A stretch of DNA of 64,000 bases from CAJXQU01 sp965223825 (GTDB lineage: Bacteria; Pseudomonadota; Gammaproteobacteria; CAJXQU01). The DNA lies in NCBI GenBank assembly GCA_965223825.1, contig OZ245018.1, positions 2,480,001 to 2,544,000 of the forward strand, given 5' to 3'. Of this stretch, positions 26,643 through 34,411 are shown in pieces (position 1 is the first letter of the stretch; the number at the start of each line of letters is the position of its first letter). A program made the position numbers and the translations under genes. The notes under the pieces are model-generated. The model ran no database searches, was not told the origin of the DNA, and worked only from the letters and a program-made list of their open reading frames with translations.

Positions 26643-26670
26643 ATTATAACTAAAATTTAGGAACTATCAA
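26643..26670 (-). promoter_or_regulatory. Predicted xoxF promoter
   Basis: Minus strand: -35 TTGATA (26665-26670), 16-nt spacer, perfect -10 TATAAT (26643-26648). Predicted start near 26636. The 526-nt gap 26363-26888 otherwise holds AT-rich sequence (26680-26840) with no gene and the hairpin after the upstream small gene. Confidence 0.7.
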
Positions 26671-26846
26671 TATTTTTTTTGGGAAAATTTCATAGTATTT
26701 GTTGGTAACGGGCAATTTAGCTGGTGTTTTTTGCAAGCCATTGAAAAAATTAAATATTTTAAATTGCTTTTTTATGAAACATCGCTGCACTGCAACATTG
26801 TTTGGTAAGGTATTTTTGAATTTGAATTTTGCACAGTAAGTGAGAA

Positions 26847-26875
26847 CGGAGCTAATAATTCAATTATCAGCTCCG
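26847..26875 (-). terminator. Hairpin after the small periplasmic gene (weak terminator)
   Basis: CGGAGCTAATAATT / near-complementary arm CAATTATCAGCTCCG with a tiny loop and one mismatch. On the minus strand it is followed by TTCTCACTT, a poor T tract, so it may only protect the 3' end or terminate weakly. Confidence 0.45.
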
Positions 26876-26888
26876 AGTATTTATTACC

Positions 26889-27269
26889 TTAAGCTTCCTC
26901 GTTGCTTTTATCGACTTTTTTTCGCCCATGTCCAACAAAACAACGTTTTTTAGCTTCTGTTCTTGCTTCCTCTAATTGCGGGACAATTTCATCTGCGCGA
27001 TCTGAATCACGAAAAATTCCCCCTTTTTCACCCGGAAGTCCTTTGAACTGTTCAAACGTTCTTGCCTCATCCCATATATCAAATGGAACCATGCTTGCAA
27101 TCACATCAATCTCGCACGAGCATGCATAAAGGTTTTCTATTGTCTGCCCACCATTCATTTTCATACACGTCATAACACTGTCTACCCGATCGATCGTCGG
27201 GTAATCATTTGCCATCACATTTGTTGCCATCAATCCAAGCAGCAATGGTGATACTTTTAATAAATTCAT
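26889..27269 (-). CDS. Small periplasmic cysteine-containing protein upstream of xoxF, function unknown
   Basis: 126 aa. It has a Sec signal (MNLLKVSPLLLGLMATNVMA, cleavage before NDYP) and a mature part of about 105 residues with four Cys (MTCMK; the pair in ACSCEID; KKRCFVG). The segment EEARTEAKKRC and the tail are charged and helical in look. No heme CxxCH motif, so not a cytochrome. Good ribosome site (GGAGG). It is co-directional with xoxF but 526 nt upstream of it and with its own hairpin, so it is not clearly co-transcribed. I do not recognise the family; a role in methanol oxidation is only suggested by position. Confidence 0.85.
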   Translation of the reverse strand: MNLLKVSPLLLGLMATNVMANDYPTIDRVDSVMTCMKMNGGQTIENLYACSCEIDVIASMVPFDIWDEARTFEQFKGLPGEKGGIFRDSDRADEIVPQLEEARTEAKKRCFVGHGRKKVDKSNEEA

Positions 27270-27360
27270 CGTTAGTGACCTCCAAGAGTAATTATAGTTA
27301 TCGATGAGATGATTTTTTAAGAATTATCGTTTTTACAAAGACAAATATTCTATCAATTCG

Positions 27361-27369
27361 TTATCCACA
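27361..27369 (+). other. Solitary consensus DnaA box
   Basis: TTATCCACA matches the DnaA-box consensus exactly, in the 216-nt gap between fliK and the small periplasmic gene. No cluster of further boxes or AT-rich unwinding element accompanies it, so it is not an origin. It may be chance or a regulatory box. Confidence 0.4.
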
Positions 27370-27485
27370 GTTGTTGACAGAACCCATAGTCTTTAGTTCA
27401 TCTCCATAATAGCAGCATGCCTACCTCGACGGACACATGAAATATTCCTAGTTCGATCCGGAGGATATGCTACTTGCATGATCAC

Positions 27486-28460
27486 TTAAATGTATGCGTC
27501 TACCAAGCCCATCCCTTTTTGGGCAACACTTGTTACCTCAGTTGAGTCAACAATCTCTTGATCATCATCGATAATAGCTCGCGCCTCTCTGGTTTCTTCA
27601 TTTCTTGGATTATTTGAAGATTGCTGATCAGCTACATTTGCATCTGTTAACGTGATCCCGGATTCCGCTAATAATTCACGTAACCTAGGTATCGCCTCCT
27701 CAACGGCTTCTCTTACAGCACCATGATGACTGACGAACTGCACCTGGGCCTGATCATCGGTCACATTTACTTTGACCTCGATTGGTCCTAGCTCACGCGG
27801 GTTGAGGTTAATCTTAGCCTCTTGAATATCTTTCCCTATCTGCCATTGCACGCGGGAAGCCATTTCTTCCCCCCACCCCGATCCACCAAATTGATTGGCC
27901 ACCACCATTTGCGCTGTCGCGGTCAACCCATTTGCTGTCGCACTCAAGCGTGTAAACCCATTTTGCACATTCTGTAACAGCTGAAACTTCATGAGATTTG
28001 GATCAGCCCCCTCTCCCGGTTTGGTTAAAATCTCAGTGAAGAGTTTTGAATCAGTCAGTTCTGGCAAGTCGCCCATTGATGTAAATTCATCCACAATCGC
28101 CTCCATCTCAAGATCTAAAACAGCCTCGAGCTCTGGCTCGATCGCCATTTCTAAAGCAGCGACTTCTTTTGGAACGAGGTTTTGTAAACTCTGACTAGCG
28201 AACGGCATAGACGGCAATGTTGCCTCTGATGTCGGAACGTGCGGTAAAAGTTTGCCGAGCGTGGGCTGTGCATCAGTCAAAAGCACCATTCCAGCCTCCT
28301 GCGCTTTTGGCGTCGCAACCGCTGAATCTATTTGTGTCATTAGATTGGCTAAAAAACTGAAGGTCCCCGCCATTTCTGACGTTGCTTGGGTTTCTACACT
28401 TTCAAGCTGGGCTTTTGACGTGATAAGAGAAGCCCCAATTGATCCTGACAATGCTTGCAA
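27486..28460 (-). CDS. fliK: Flagellar hook-length control protein (FliK-like)
   Basis: Molecular ruler and specificity switch of flagellar export. The 324-aa protein has a low-complexity N-terminal half rich in Ala, Leu, Glu and Thr, then the Flg_hook domain (about residues 205-285) with LNPRELGPIEVKV, AQVQFVSHHGAVREA and PRLRELLAESGI. This is the diagnostic FliK C-terminal pattern. Start is TTG at 28460 with AAGGAG upstream. No other flagellar gene lies in the window, so it is a detached member of the set. Confidence 0.88.
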   Translation of the reverse strand: MQALSGSIGASLITSKAQLESVETQATSEMAGTFSFLANLMTQIDSAVATPKAQEAGMVLLTDAQPTLGKLLPHVPTSEATLPSMPFASQSLQNLVPKEVAALEMAIEPELEAVLDLEMEAIVDEFTSMGDLPELTDSKLFTEILTKPGEGADPNLMKFQLLQNVQNGFTRLSATANGLTATAQMVVANQFGGSGWGEEMASRVQWQIGKDIQEAKINLNPRELGPIEVKVNVTDDQAQVQFVSHHGAVREAVEEAIPRLRELLAESGITLTDANVADQQSSNNPRNEETREARAIIDDDQEIVDSTEVTSVAQKGMGLVDAYI

Positions 28461-28513
28461 AACCGTATCTCCTTATTTATTTATTAGGCGAGATTGCAAG
28501 CGGTATGCCAAGC

Positions 28514-29278
28514 TTAATTGTCTGTTTTTTTGAATGACCTGATCGTATAAATATCGTAACGCGTATTTGGACTAACAATACTCGTATTCGGCTTAACACC
28601 CGCTAACGACTCGGCTGACTTTGGCCGTTTCACCACAACCCGATAATCCGCCTGTTCGAGTGCAATTGATAGCAACTGTGCTCCACTTTCATCTCCCCCG
28701 ATCACGTGCTGAATGACTCGCATTTCTTTCTTTACTGCCGCTGATTTTTTTTGATGCGGATACATGGGATCAAGATAAATCACATCTGCGCGCTTACCAC
28801 TCTTTAAATACGCAATGCTATTCCGGTGCAGGAGGGATAAGCGATCAACAATCTCCTCTAATTTCGAATTCGCTTTCGCTCTCACTAAACCATCGCTAAT
28901 CAGGGCGACAAGCAAGGGGGATTGCTCGATCATTGTTACTTCAAATCCGAGACTCGCTAGCACAAAACTATCCCGCGCAAGCCCTGCCGTTGCATCAATC
29001 ACATGAATTGATCGAGACTTGATCGGACCGATCGCTCTAGGTAGTGGTTGATTAACACCACCACCAAATCGACGACGATGGTCGGATTTACCAGCAGCAA
29101 AATCGACAAAAACCGGGCCGGCATCCGCTGGAAATAAGGCGAGTTTATCTTGCTGCCAGCCCAGTTGGATTTCCTTCGGCCCCACTTGATCTGTGGCCAA
29201 CGGCAAATCCAAGGATTGCATTAATTCTAAATGCCGCTGGTGCTCTTGATCAGGTCGTACTGTAATGTGAATGGGCAT
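28514..29278 (-). CDS. rsmJ: 16S rRNA (guanine1516-N2)-methyltransferase
   Basis: SAM-dependent rRNA methyltransferase of the RsmJ (YhiQ/DUF548) family. The 254-aa protein has KSDHRRRFGGG, the SAM motif IDATAGLARDSFVLA, and the catalytic loop LDPMYPHQKKSA (an NPPY-like motif), followed by VVVKRPKSA. Length and motifs are typical. It stands 53 nt upstream of fliK in the same direction. Confidence 0.94.
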   Translation of the reverse strand: MPIHITVRPDQEHQRHLELMQSLDLPLATDQVGPKEIQLGWQQDKLALFPADAGPVFVDFAAGKSDHRRRFGGGVNQPLPRAIGPIKSRSIHVIDATAGLARDSFVLASLGFEVTMIEQSPLLVALISDGLVRAKANSKLEEIVDRLSLLHRNSIAYLKSGKRADVIYLDPMYPHQKKSAAVKKEMRVIQHVIGGDESGAQLLSIALEQADYRVVVKRPKSAESLAGVKPNTSIVSPNTRYDIYTIRSFKKTDN

Positions 29279-29350
29279 AACATGTGATCATAGTACGAAA
29301 TACTCCGTAAATAACATGTGTCGATCCATTTGGACTGAGAATAGTTAGAA

Positions 29351-29959
29351 TCAAGACTTATCTTCTGTTCCCCACAACTCTTCAATGCGCTGATCACGGC
29401 CGCAACTAAATCGATAGTAGCGATACCGTAACGGGTTCTTTTTGTAATAATCTTGATGGTAATCTTCAGCTTCGTAAAACGTTTTGAACGGAAGTAATTC
29501 GACTTTTAACGGCGCTTCAAATGGTTTTTGTTCTCGCGTTGTCATTAGCGATGCATCGGCAGCCGCCTTTTGCTCCGGCTTGTAAAGAATCGCAGGGCGG
29601 TATTGCTCACCGTTATCACAAAACTGCCCGTCATCTCGCGTAGGATCAACATGCCGCCAAAAGAAATGCAAAATCTTTTCATACGTGATCACGTTTGGAT
29701 CAAAAATGACCTTCACGACTTCAATATGACCTGTGGTTCCGGTTGAGACTGTTTTATAAGTTGGGTTCTCAGTATGGCCACCGCTATAACCGGAAACGAC
29801 TTCCTTAACACCGTCCAGTTTTTCCAGATCAGCTTCGATACACCAAAAGCATCCTCCTGCAAGAATCGCTTCTTCCAAAGAAGACTCTGCTAATACAGGC
29901 CCTGTGAACAATAAACTAATAAGCAAAGCTGAAATCGTTTTTAGGTTCGATATCATCAC
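29351..29959 (-). CDS. msrA: Peptide methionine-S-sulfoxide reductase MsrA, exported
   Basis: Repairs S-methionine sulfoxide. The 202-aa protein has the catalytic GGCFWCIEAD motif (about residue 36), SGYSGGHTENPTY, GHIEVVKV and QYRPAIL, ending with a Cys in RFSCGRD. The first 24 residues form a signal peptide (hydrophobic ALLISLLFTGPV then LAES), so the enzyme is predicted to be periplasmic, where quinoproteins and c-type cytochromes also reside. No adjacent msrB. Confidence 0.93.
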   Translation of the reverse strand: MMISNLKTISALLISLLFTGPVLAESSLEEAILAGGCFWCIEADLEKLDGVKEVVSGYSGGHTENPTYKTVSTGTTGHIEVVKVIFDPNVITYEKILHFFWRHVDPTRDDGQFCDNGEQYRPAILYKPEQKAAADASLMTTREQKPFEAPLKVELLPFKTFYEAEDYHQDYYKKNPLRYRYYRFSCGRDQRIEELWGTEDKS

Positions 29960-30091
29960 GCCACTCCAATTGAACAGATGTCTTATTAAACCGTTATTAA
30001 AGGCAATGGTTCCAATCGGCTTCTGCTGACTGGCTGATCAGCTTAATTCTCGCTATGATTTGGACTACTTTTCCCACAAGGATCTTCCCGC

Positions 30092-31306
30092 ATGCCCCAT
30101 AAACATGCCGTCATTCTTCTAATCGCAATCTTAATTGGTGTCATAGCAGGTGTCGCAAGCGGCTGGATCTGGGGCGAATCAATGACCTCCGTCGCGTGGC
30201 TTGGTGATCTCTTTCTCAATGCACTCAAAATGACGATCGTCCCATTGATCATCGCTGCAGTGATCAGTGGCGTCTGCTCGCTCGGGGATGTTCGCAAGCT
30301 GGGAAATATTGGTGGTTATACGATCATCTACTACGCAACCACTACCGCAGTAGCTGTGTTGATCGGACTATTTGTCGTCAACCTGATCCAGCCCGGTGTT
30401 GGTATACAAAATCTAAGTGATTCCGTGCCCGCGTATGTGAGCGATAAAGAACCGATGGGCATTGCAGATATTTTGCTTTCTATGGTCAGCCCAAATCTCA
30501 TCGATTCTGCTGCTAACACGCGATTACTTCCGTTAATCGTTTTTTGCTTGTTATTCGCGGCCGCACTAACCACGATCGGAGATCGCGGAAAACCGGTCGT
30601 CGCATTTTTTGATGGCTTTAACGATGCCATGATGAAAATCGTCACATGGATCATGTATTTTGCACCGATTGGGATTTTTGCTTTAGTGGCTGCACGTCTT
30701 GGTAAAGCCGGCGGCGGCGAAGCTTTTTTCGCTGAAATACAAGCTGTCGGTTTACACGTTCTAACCGTGCTTTCCGGGTTAGCACTGCATTTCTGTTTTC
30801 TCCTCCTAATTTTGTTTTTATTCACTGGCCGTGGGTTAGATTACTTGTTCGGCATGGGCCGCGCATTGCTCACAGCGTTCGGTACCGCCAGTTCTTCAGC
30901 AACACTTCCCCTCACCATGGAGTGCGTGAAAGAAAACAAAGTTGATCCACATACGTCACGTTTTGTTATCCCACTTGGTGCTACATTAAATATGGATGGG
31001 ACAGCTCTTTACGAATCCGCCGCCGTCATGTTTATTGCACAAGCATACGGAATTGATATGAGCTTGAGCGAACAGGCAATTATTTTCATTACCGCCACCC
31101 TCGCGGCCATCGGTGCAGCTGGAATTCCTGAGGCAGGGCTAGTAACAATGGTGATTGTCTTGTCCGCTGTTAATCTGCCATTAGAGGGTATTGGGTTACT
31201 TCTTGCGGTGGATTGGTTTCTCGATCGGTTTCGGACAACGGTGAATGTCTGGGGAGACAGTGTTGGCGCCGCCGTGATCGATCGCATAGCAAAACGTAGT
31301 AGTTAA
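30092..31306 (+). CDS. Dicarboxylate/amino acid:cation symporter (DAACS family)
   Basis: Inner-membrane Na+ or H+ coupled transporter for C4-dicarboxylates or acidic amino acids. The 404-aa protein is strongly hydrophobic with the family signatures: the serine-rich hairpin FGTASSSATLPLT, GATLNMDGTALY (the cation-binding motif of TM7), and GIPEAGLVTMVIVL (hairpin 2). N-terminus has the usual IGVIAGVASGW helix. Substrate cannot be assigned (GltP, DctA and GltT are all possible). Divergent from msrA across 132 nt. Confidence 0.93.
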   Translation: MPHKHAVILLIAILIGVIAGVASGWIWGESMTSVAWLGDLFLNALKMTIVPLIIAAVISGVCSLGDVRKLGNIGGYTIIYYATTTAVAVLIGLFVVNLIQPGVGIQNLSDSVPAYVSDKEPMGIADILLSMVSPNLIDSAANTRLLPLIVFCLLFAAALTTIGDRGKPVVAFFDGFNDAMMKIVTWIMYFAPIGIFALVAARLGKAGGGEAFFAEIQAVGLHVLTVLSGLALHFCFLLLILFLFTGRGLDYLFGMGRALLTAFGTASSSATLPLTMECVKENKVDPHTSRFVIPLGATLNMDGTALYESAAVMFIAQAYGIDMSLSEQAIIFITATLAAIGAAGIPEAGLVTMVIVLSAVNLPLEGIGLLLAVDWFLDRFRTTVNVWGDSVGAAVIDRIAKRSS

Positions 31307-31594
31307 ATGGGCTCAATAACAGATGATCAGCCGTGGTATGTCTACGTACTCACATGTGCAGACAATTCGCTCTACACAGGGATCACCACGGATTTACAAA
31401 GACGAGTGAAGGAACATAACGAGCTTCAAACGGGTGCTAAATACACACGAACCAGGAGACCCGTTGTCCTTGCGCACTCAGAACTTTTCTCTTCTCGCAG
31501 TGAAGCGACTAAACGGGAATACGCGATAAAAAAGCTTGGGCGACAAGCAAAATTAGCTTTGCTAAACACCGCAAACCAGAACAACATCCAATAA
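31307..31594 (+). CDS. GIY-YIG nuclease-superfamily protein (YhbQ type)
   Basis: 95-aa single-domain protein with WYVYVLTCADNSLYTGIT (the GIY-YIG pair reads VYV-YTG), the Arg in DLQRRVKEHN, TRRPV and SEATKREYAIKKL. Such small UPF0213 proteins are conserved; their nuclease activity is not well proven. The ATG follows the TAA of the symporter without a gap (TAAATG), so it is translationally coupled. A terminator follows. Confidence 0.93.
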   Translation: MGSITDDQPWYVYVLTCADNSLYTGITTDLQRRVKEHNELQTGAKYTRTRRPVVLAHSELFSSRSEATKREYAIKKLGRQAKLALLNTANQNNIQ

Positions 31595-31622
31595 AAAAGG
31601 CGACCCGTTGATCGCCTTTTTT
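31593..31622. terminator. Bidirectional terminator between the GIY-YIG gene and rplS
   Basis: AAAAAAGGCGA / TCGCCTTTTTT stem (11 bp) with an 8-nt loop, T-rich on both strands, between two convergent genes. Confidence 0.92.
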
Positions 31623-31664
31623 CAGTCAGGAGCCGAATAGAGCTATCTATCCGATTTTTCCTCA

Positions 31665-32024
31665 CTAGCTGCTTTTTGCAGTGATTTTCTCTTTGATTCG
31701 AGCAGCTTTGCCACGTAGATTACGCATGTAGTAGAGTTTTGCACGTCTGACCGCACCACGACGTTTTACGATAACCTCATTAACCAGTGGGCTATGCGTT
31801 TGGAATACGCGTTCTACACCTTCGCCGTGAGAGATTTTTCGTACTGTAAACGAGGAGTTCAACCCACGGTTTTTCTTTGCGATCACAATACCTTCAAATG
31901 CCTGAAGTCGTTCTCGAGTACCCTCGACAACTTTTACTTGGACAATTACGGTATCGCCGGGACCAAACTCTGGAACATCGCTCTTTAGTTGTTCGTTCTC
32001 AAGTTCCTGGATAATGTTACTCAT
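31665..32024 (-). CDS. rplS: 50S ribosomal protein L19
   Basis: 119 aa. Contains FGPGDTVIVQVKV, EGTRERLQAFEGIVIA, FTVRKISHGEGVERVF, the QTHSPLVNEVIVKRRGAVRR core and KLYYMRNLRGKAARIKE near the end. Last gene of rpsP-rimM-trmD-rplS, 16 nt after trmD. Confidence 0.98.
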   Translation of the reverse strand: MSNIIQELENEQLKSDVPEFGPGDTVIVQVKVVEGTRERLQAFEGIVIAKKNRGLNSSFTVRKISHGEGVERVFQTHSPLVNEVIVKRRGAVRRAKLYYMRNLRGKAARIKEKITAKSS

Positions 32025-32040
32025 TTTCTCTCACTCCGAT

Positions 32041-32772
32041 TCAAGGAGAAGTTCTCTCCCGTATAAACTCATTCAATAAATCTTGTTCTCGATCAGTTAA
32101 CACACGGTCATCGAGCAGATCAGGTCTTTTTAACCACGTTTTGCCCAATGACTGTTTTAACCGCCAACGTTCAATTTCTGCATGATTCCCCCCTAATAAT
32201 ACCGGTGGAACCTCTTCATCCTCAGGTCGGGTATAATGTGGATGATCAAGCAACCCTGCAAAATGCGAGTCCTGACTTGCTGAATCCTCGTGCCCTAGCG
32301 CACCGGGTAATAAACGAATAATCCCATCTATCAGGACCATCGCGGCAAGTTCACCACCTGATAGCACATAATCACCGACTGACCATTCTTCATCGATGTC
32401 ATTGGCTAAAAAGCGTTCATCGATACCTTCATATCGCCCTGCAACCATGACAATTGACTCATACTGGCTCAATTCTTTAAGTCCATTTTGATCTAACCTT
32501 CGGCCTTGTGGACTCAAGCAGATCCGGTGCGCACCTGGTAGTGCCTTTTCAGCGTCACGCATCGCCTTTCTTAGTGGCTCGACCATCATAACCATGCCAG
32601 GTCCGCCACCGTAAGGTCTATCATCAACGGTGTGATGCTTATCTTTCGTAAAATTTCTCGGGTTAATTAAAGTAAGCGACAGACGCTTATCTCTAATACT
32701 TCTTCCGCTAATCCCATACTGAGAAATTGCTTCAAACATCTCAGGAAAAAGCGTAATAACTGAAATATTCAC
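32041..32772 (-). CDS. trmD: tRNA (guanine37-N1)-methyltransferase
   Basis: Methylates G37 of tRNAs with a SPOUT knot fold. The 243-aa protein has VDDRPYGGGPGMVMM, SPQGRRL, VAGRYEGIDERF and the knot loop GDYVLSGGELAAMV. Overlaps the rimM stop by 4 nt. Confidence 0.98.
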   Translation of the reverse strand: MNISVITLFPEMFEAISQYGISGRSIRDKRLSLTLINPRNFTKDKHHTVDDRPYGGGPGMVMMVEPLRKAMRDAEKALPGAHRICLSPQGRRLDQNGLKELSQYESIVMVAGRYEGIDERFLANDIDEEWSVGDYVLSGGELAAMVLIDGIIRLLPGALGHEDSASQDSHFAGLLDHPHYTRPEDEEVPPVLLGGNHAEIERWRLKQSLGKTWLKRPDLLDDRVLTDREQDLLNEFIRERTSP

Positions 32773-33299
32773 TCAGAAAATGCTCTGTCCCAATCGACCA
32801 GTATTTGTTTCTTGATCAGATCGACCTCTTTTACATAGATGTTCGGTACAAAGGGAATCAAGTACTTTTCTTCACCTTTAGCAACCGCCATTACATCATG
32901 GCCACCGGTTTCGTACATTTCGGTAACTTCACCGAACATATCTTCTTCCAGATTAATGACAGTGCAACCTATTAAATCCAACCAGTAATACTCATCATCG
33001 TCCAACGTTGCTAGTTGCGACGAAGTAATCGCAATCTTACAACCAAGTAGCGCTTCAGCAACATTTCGATCCTGACAAATTTCCACACTGGCAACTAATG
33101 ATTTTCCATGTGGTTTACCAGCCAGGACTTTTGTTTTCTTCCAGCCTTCTTTAGTTTCGATCAACCAAGTCGAATACTGAAAAATATTTTCTTTTGGTCG
33201 GGTCTCAGAGTAAATTTTCACCCACCCCTTCAGACCATATGGACCGAGGATATGCCCTATATGAAGTGTCTTTTCTTCAGACATAATTCGTTCAAGCAC
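32769..33299 (-). CDS. rimM: Ribosome maturation factor RimM
   Basis: 16S processing factor binding S19. About 171-176 aa: N-terminal RimM domain (GHILGPYGLKGWVKIYS), then a PRC-barrel (YYWLDLIGCTV, LIPFVPNIYVKEVD). The start is ambiguous: GTG at 33299 overlaps a GAGGTGA that is too close, and the ATG at 33284 has that site too far away. Most homologues begin near the second one. Confidence 0.95.
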   Translation of the reverse strand: MLERIMSEEKTLHIGHILGPYGLKGWVKIYSETRPKENIFQYSTWLIETKEGWKKTKVLAGKPHGKSLVASVEICQDRNVAEALLGCKIAITSSQLATLDDDEYYWLDLIGCTVINLEEDMFGEVTEMYETGGHDVMAVAKGEEKYLIPFVPNIYVKEVDLIKKQILVDWDRAFSE

Positions 33300-33318
33300 T
33301 CACCTCACGACGAAAAAC

Positions 33319-33567
33319 TTAGGCAGCTGCTGCGTGATCCTTGATCAGCTTAGCAACTCGCTCACTTGGCTGTGCGCCATTATCGATCCAATGTTGAATT
33401 CTTTCGTTGTCGAGTCGCAGTTTGATTTCTTGACCACGAGCCATAGGATTGAAATAACCCAACCTTTCAATGTAGCGTCCATCGCGCTTGTTGCGACCAT
33501 CAGTTACGACAACATGATAAAAAGGATGTTTTTTAGCGCCACCGCGCGAAAGACGAATCTTGACCAT
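33319..33567 (-). CDS. rpsP: 30S ribosomal protein S16
   Basis: 82 aa, start MVKIRLSRGGAKKHPFY, then VVTDGRNKRDGRYIERLG and a C-terminal region rich in Ala. First gene of the ribosomal/tRNA modification operon; divergent from the 5-formyl-THF cyclo-ligase gene with a very short shared upstream region. Confidence 0.98.
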   Translation of the reverse strand: MVKIRLSRGGAKKHPFYHVVVTDGRNKRDGRYIERLGYFNPMARGQEIKLRLDNERIQHWIDNGAQPSERVAKLIKDHAAAA

Positions 33568-33675
33568 TGTGTTTAAATTCTCGTTTCTTTAACCTGTAGT
33601 GCTGCGCTAGTTCGAATGCGCAGAGCCAATAAAGCCGCGTATTTTAAGGGAAAACTGTACAAAAAGGAAAGCCTT

Positions 33676-34260
33676 TTGAAAGACGATATTGATTTAATCC
33701 TAGAAAAAAAGCGTATAAGACAATTTCTTAAGGAAAGGCGCGCCTGTATTTCTGAATTAGATCATGCTGAATTCTCGCAGAGAATTACCCAAAAGGTCAT
33801 CGCCCATCCTAAAGTCATTGAAGCACAAACGATCTTCGCCTTTGTATCATGGTCTTCAGAAGTAAATACACATTCATTAATCAAGATGTTTCTGAACCAA
33901 GGTAAAACTGTCGTTGTCCCTAAAATTCTTTCTGCTAATCGAATGGAGGCCCAACTTCTAAAAAAATGGTCCGATTTAAAAGAAGATCGACTCGGTATTT
34001 TGGCTCCTTTGACATCAACGCAATTTAACGGTGAAGTTGATCTGGTGATTACCCCCGGTCTAGGTTTTACTGATTCGGGCCATAGAATAGGGTTTGGAGC
34101 AGGTTATTACGATCGTTGGTTCGCATCTCACGCTGTTGAATTTAAACTTGCGGTAGCATTTGAAGTACAAATTGTTGATTCACTCCCAATAGAAGCAACA
34201 GATATTCCTGTCGATTTAATCATTACAGAGAAAAGAGAGCTAAAAACTAAACCTTCTTAA
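33676..34260 (+). CDS. fau: 5-formyltetrahydrofolate cyclo-ligase
   Basis: Converts 5-formyl-THF to 5,10-methenyl-THF, returning a dead-end folate to the C1 pool. The product has KKRIRQFLKERRA at the N-terminus and the ATP/folate signature DLVITPGLGFTDSGHRIGFGAGYYDR. I prefer a TTG start at 33676 with AAGGA 7 nt upstream (33664-33668), giving 194 aa. An ATG at 33616 adds 20 basic residues but has no ribosome site and overlaps the rpsP promoter region. In many gammaproteobacteria 6S RNA precedes this gene; none is here. Confidence 0.92.
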   Translation: MKDDIDLILEKKRIRQFLKERRACISELDHAEFSQRITQKVIAHPKVIEAQTIFAFVSWSSEVNTHSLIKMFLNQGKTVVVPKILSANRMEAQLLKKWSDLKEDRLGILAPLTSTQFNGEVDLVITPGLGFTDSGHRIGFGAGYYDRWFASHAVEFKLAVAFEVQIVDSLPIEATDIPVDLIITEKRELKTKPS

Positions 34261-34355
34261 CTGCTTTTATCATTCTGTGTTGATCTATCCCTTACATTAA
34301 TGTTCGTTTCCGAAATGTATCTGTTTGTTTATTATGTACGCCATGCCCTATAACT

Positions 34356-34384
34356 AAAAAAGCCTCCGCTAGGGAGGCTTTTTT
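34356..34384. terminator. Bidirectional terminator between fau and the PEP-CTERM-like gene
   Basis: AAAAAAGCCTCC / GGGAGGCTTTTTT stem with a short GCTA loop, T-rich on both strands, between convergent genes. Confidence 0.93.
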
Positions 34385-34411
34385 ACATACGAACCCAGAC
34401 TACCTCTAATT

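Noticed and set aside
27361..27369. Replication origin
   Set aside because: One DnaA box only, no box cluster, no AT-rich 13-mers, no dnaA or gidA near.
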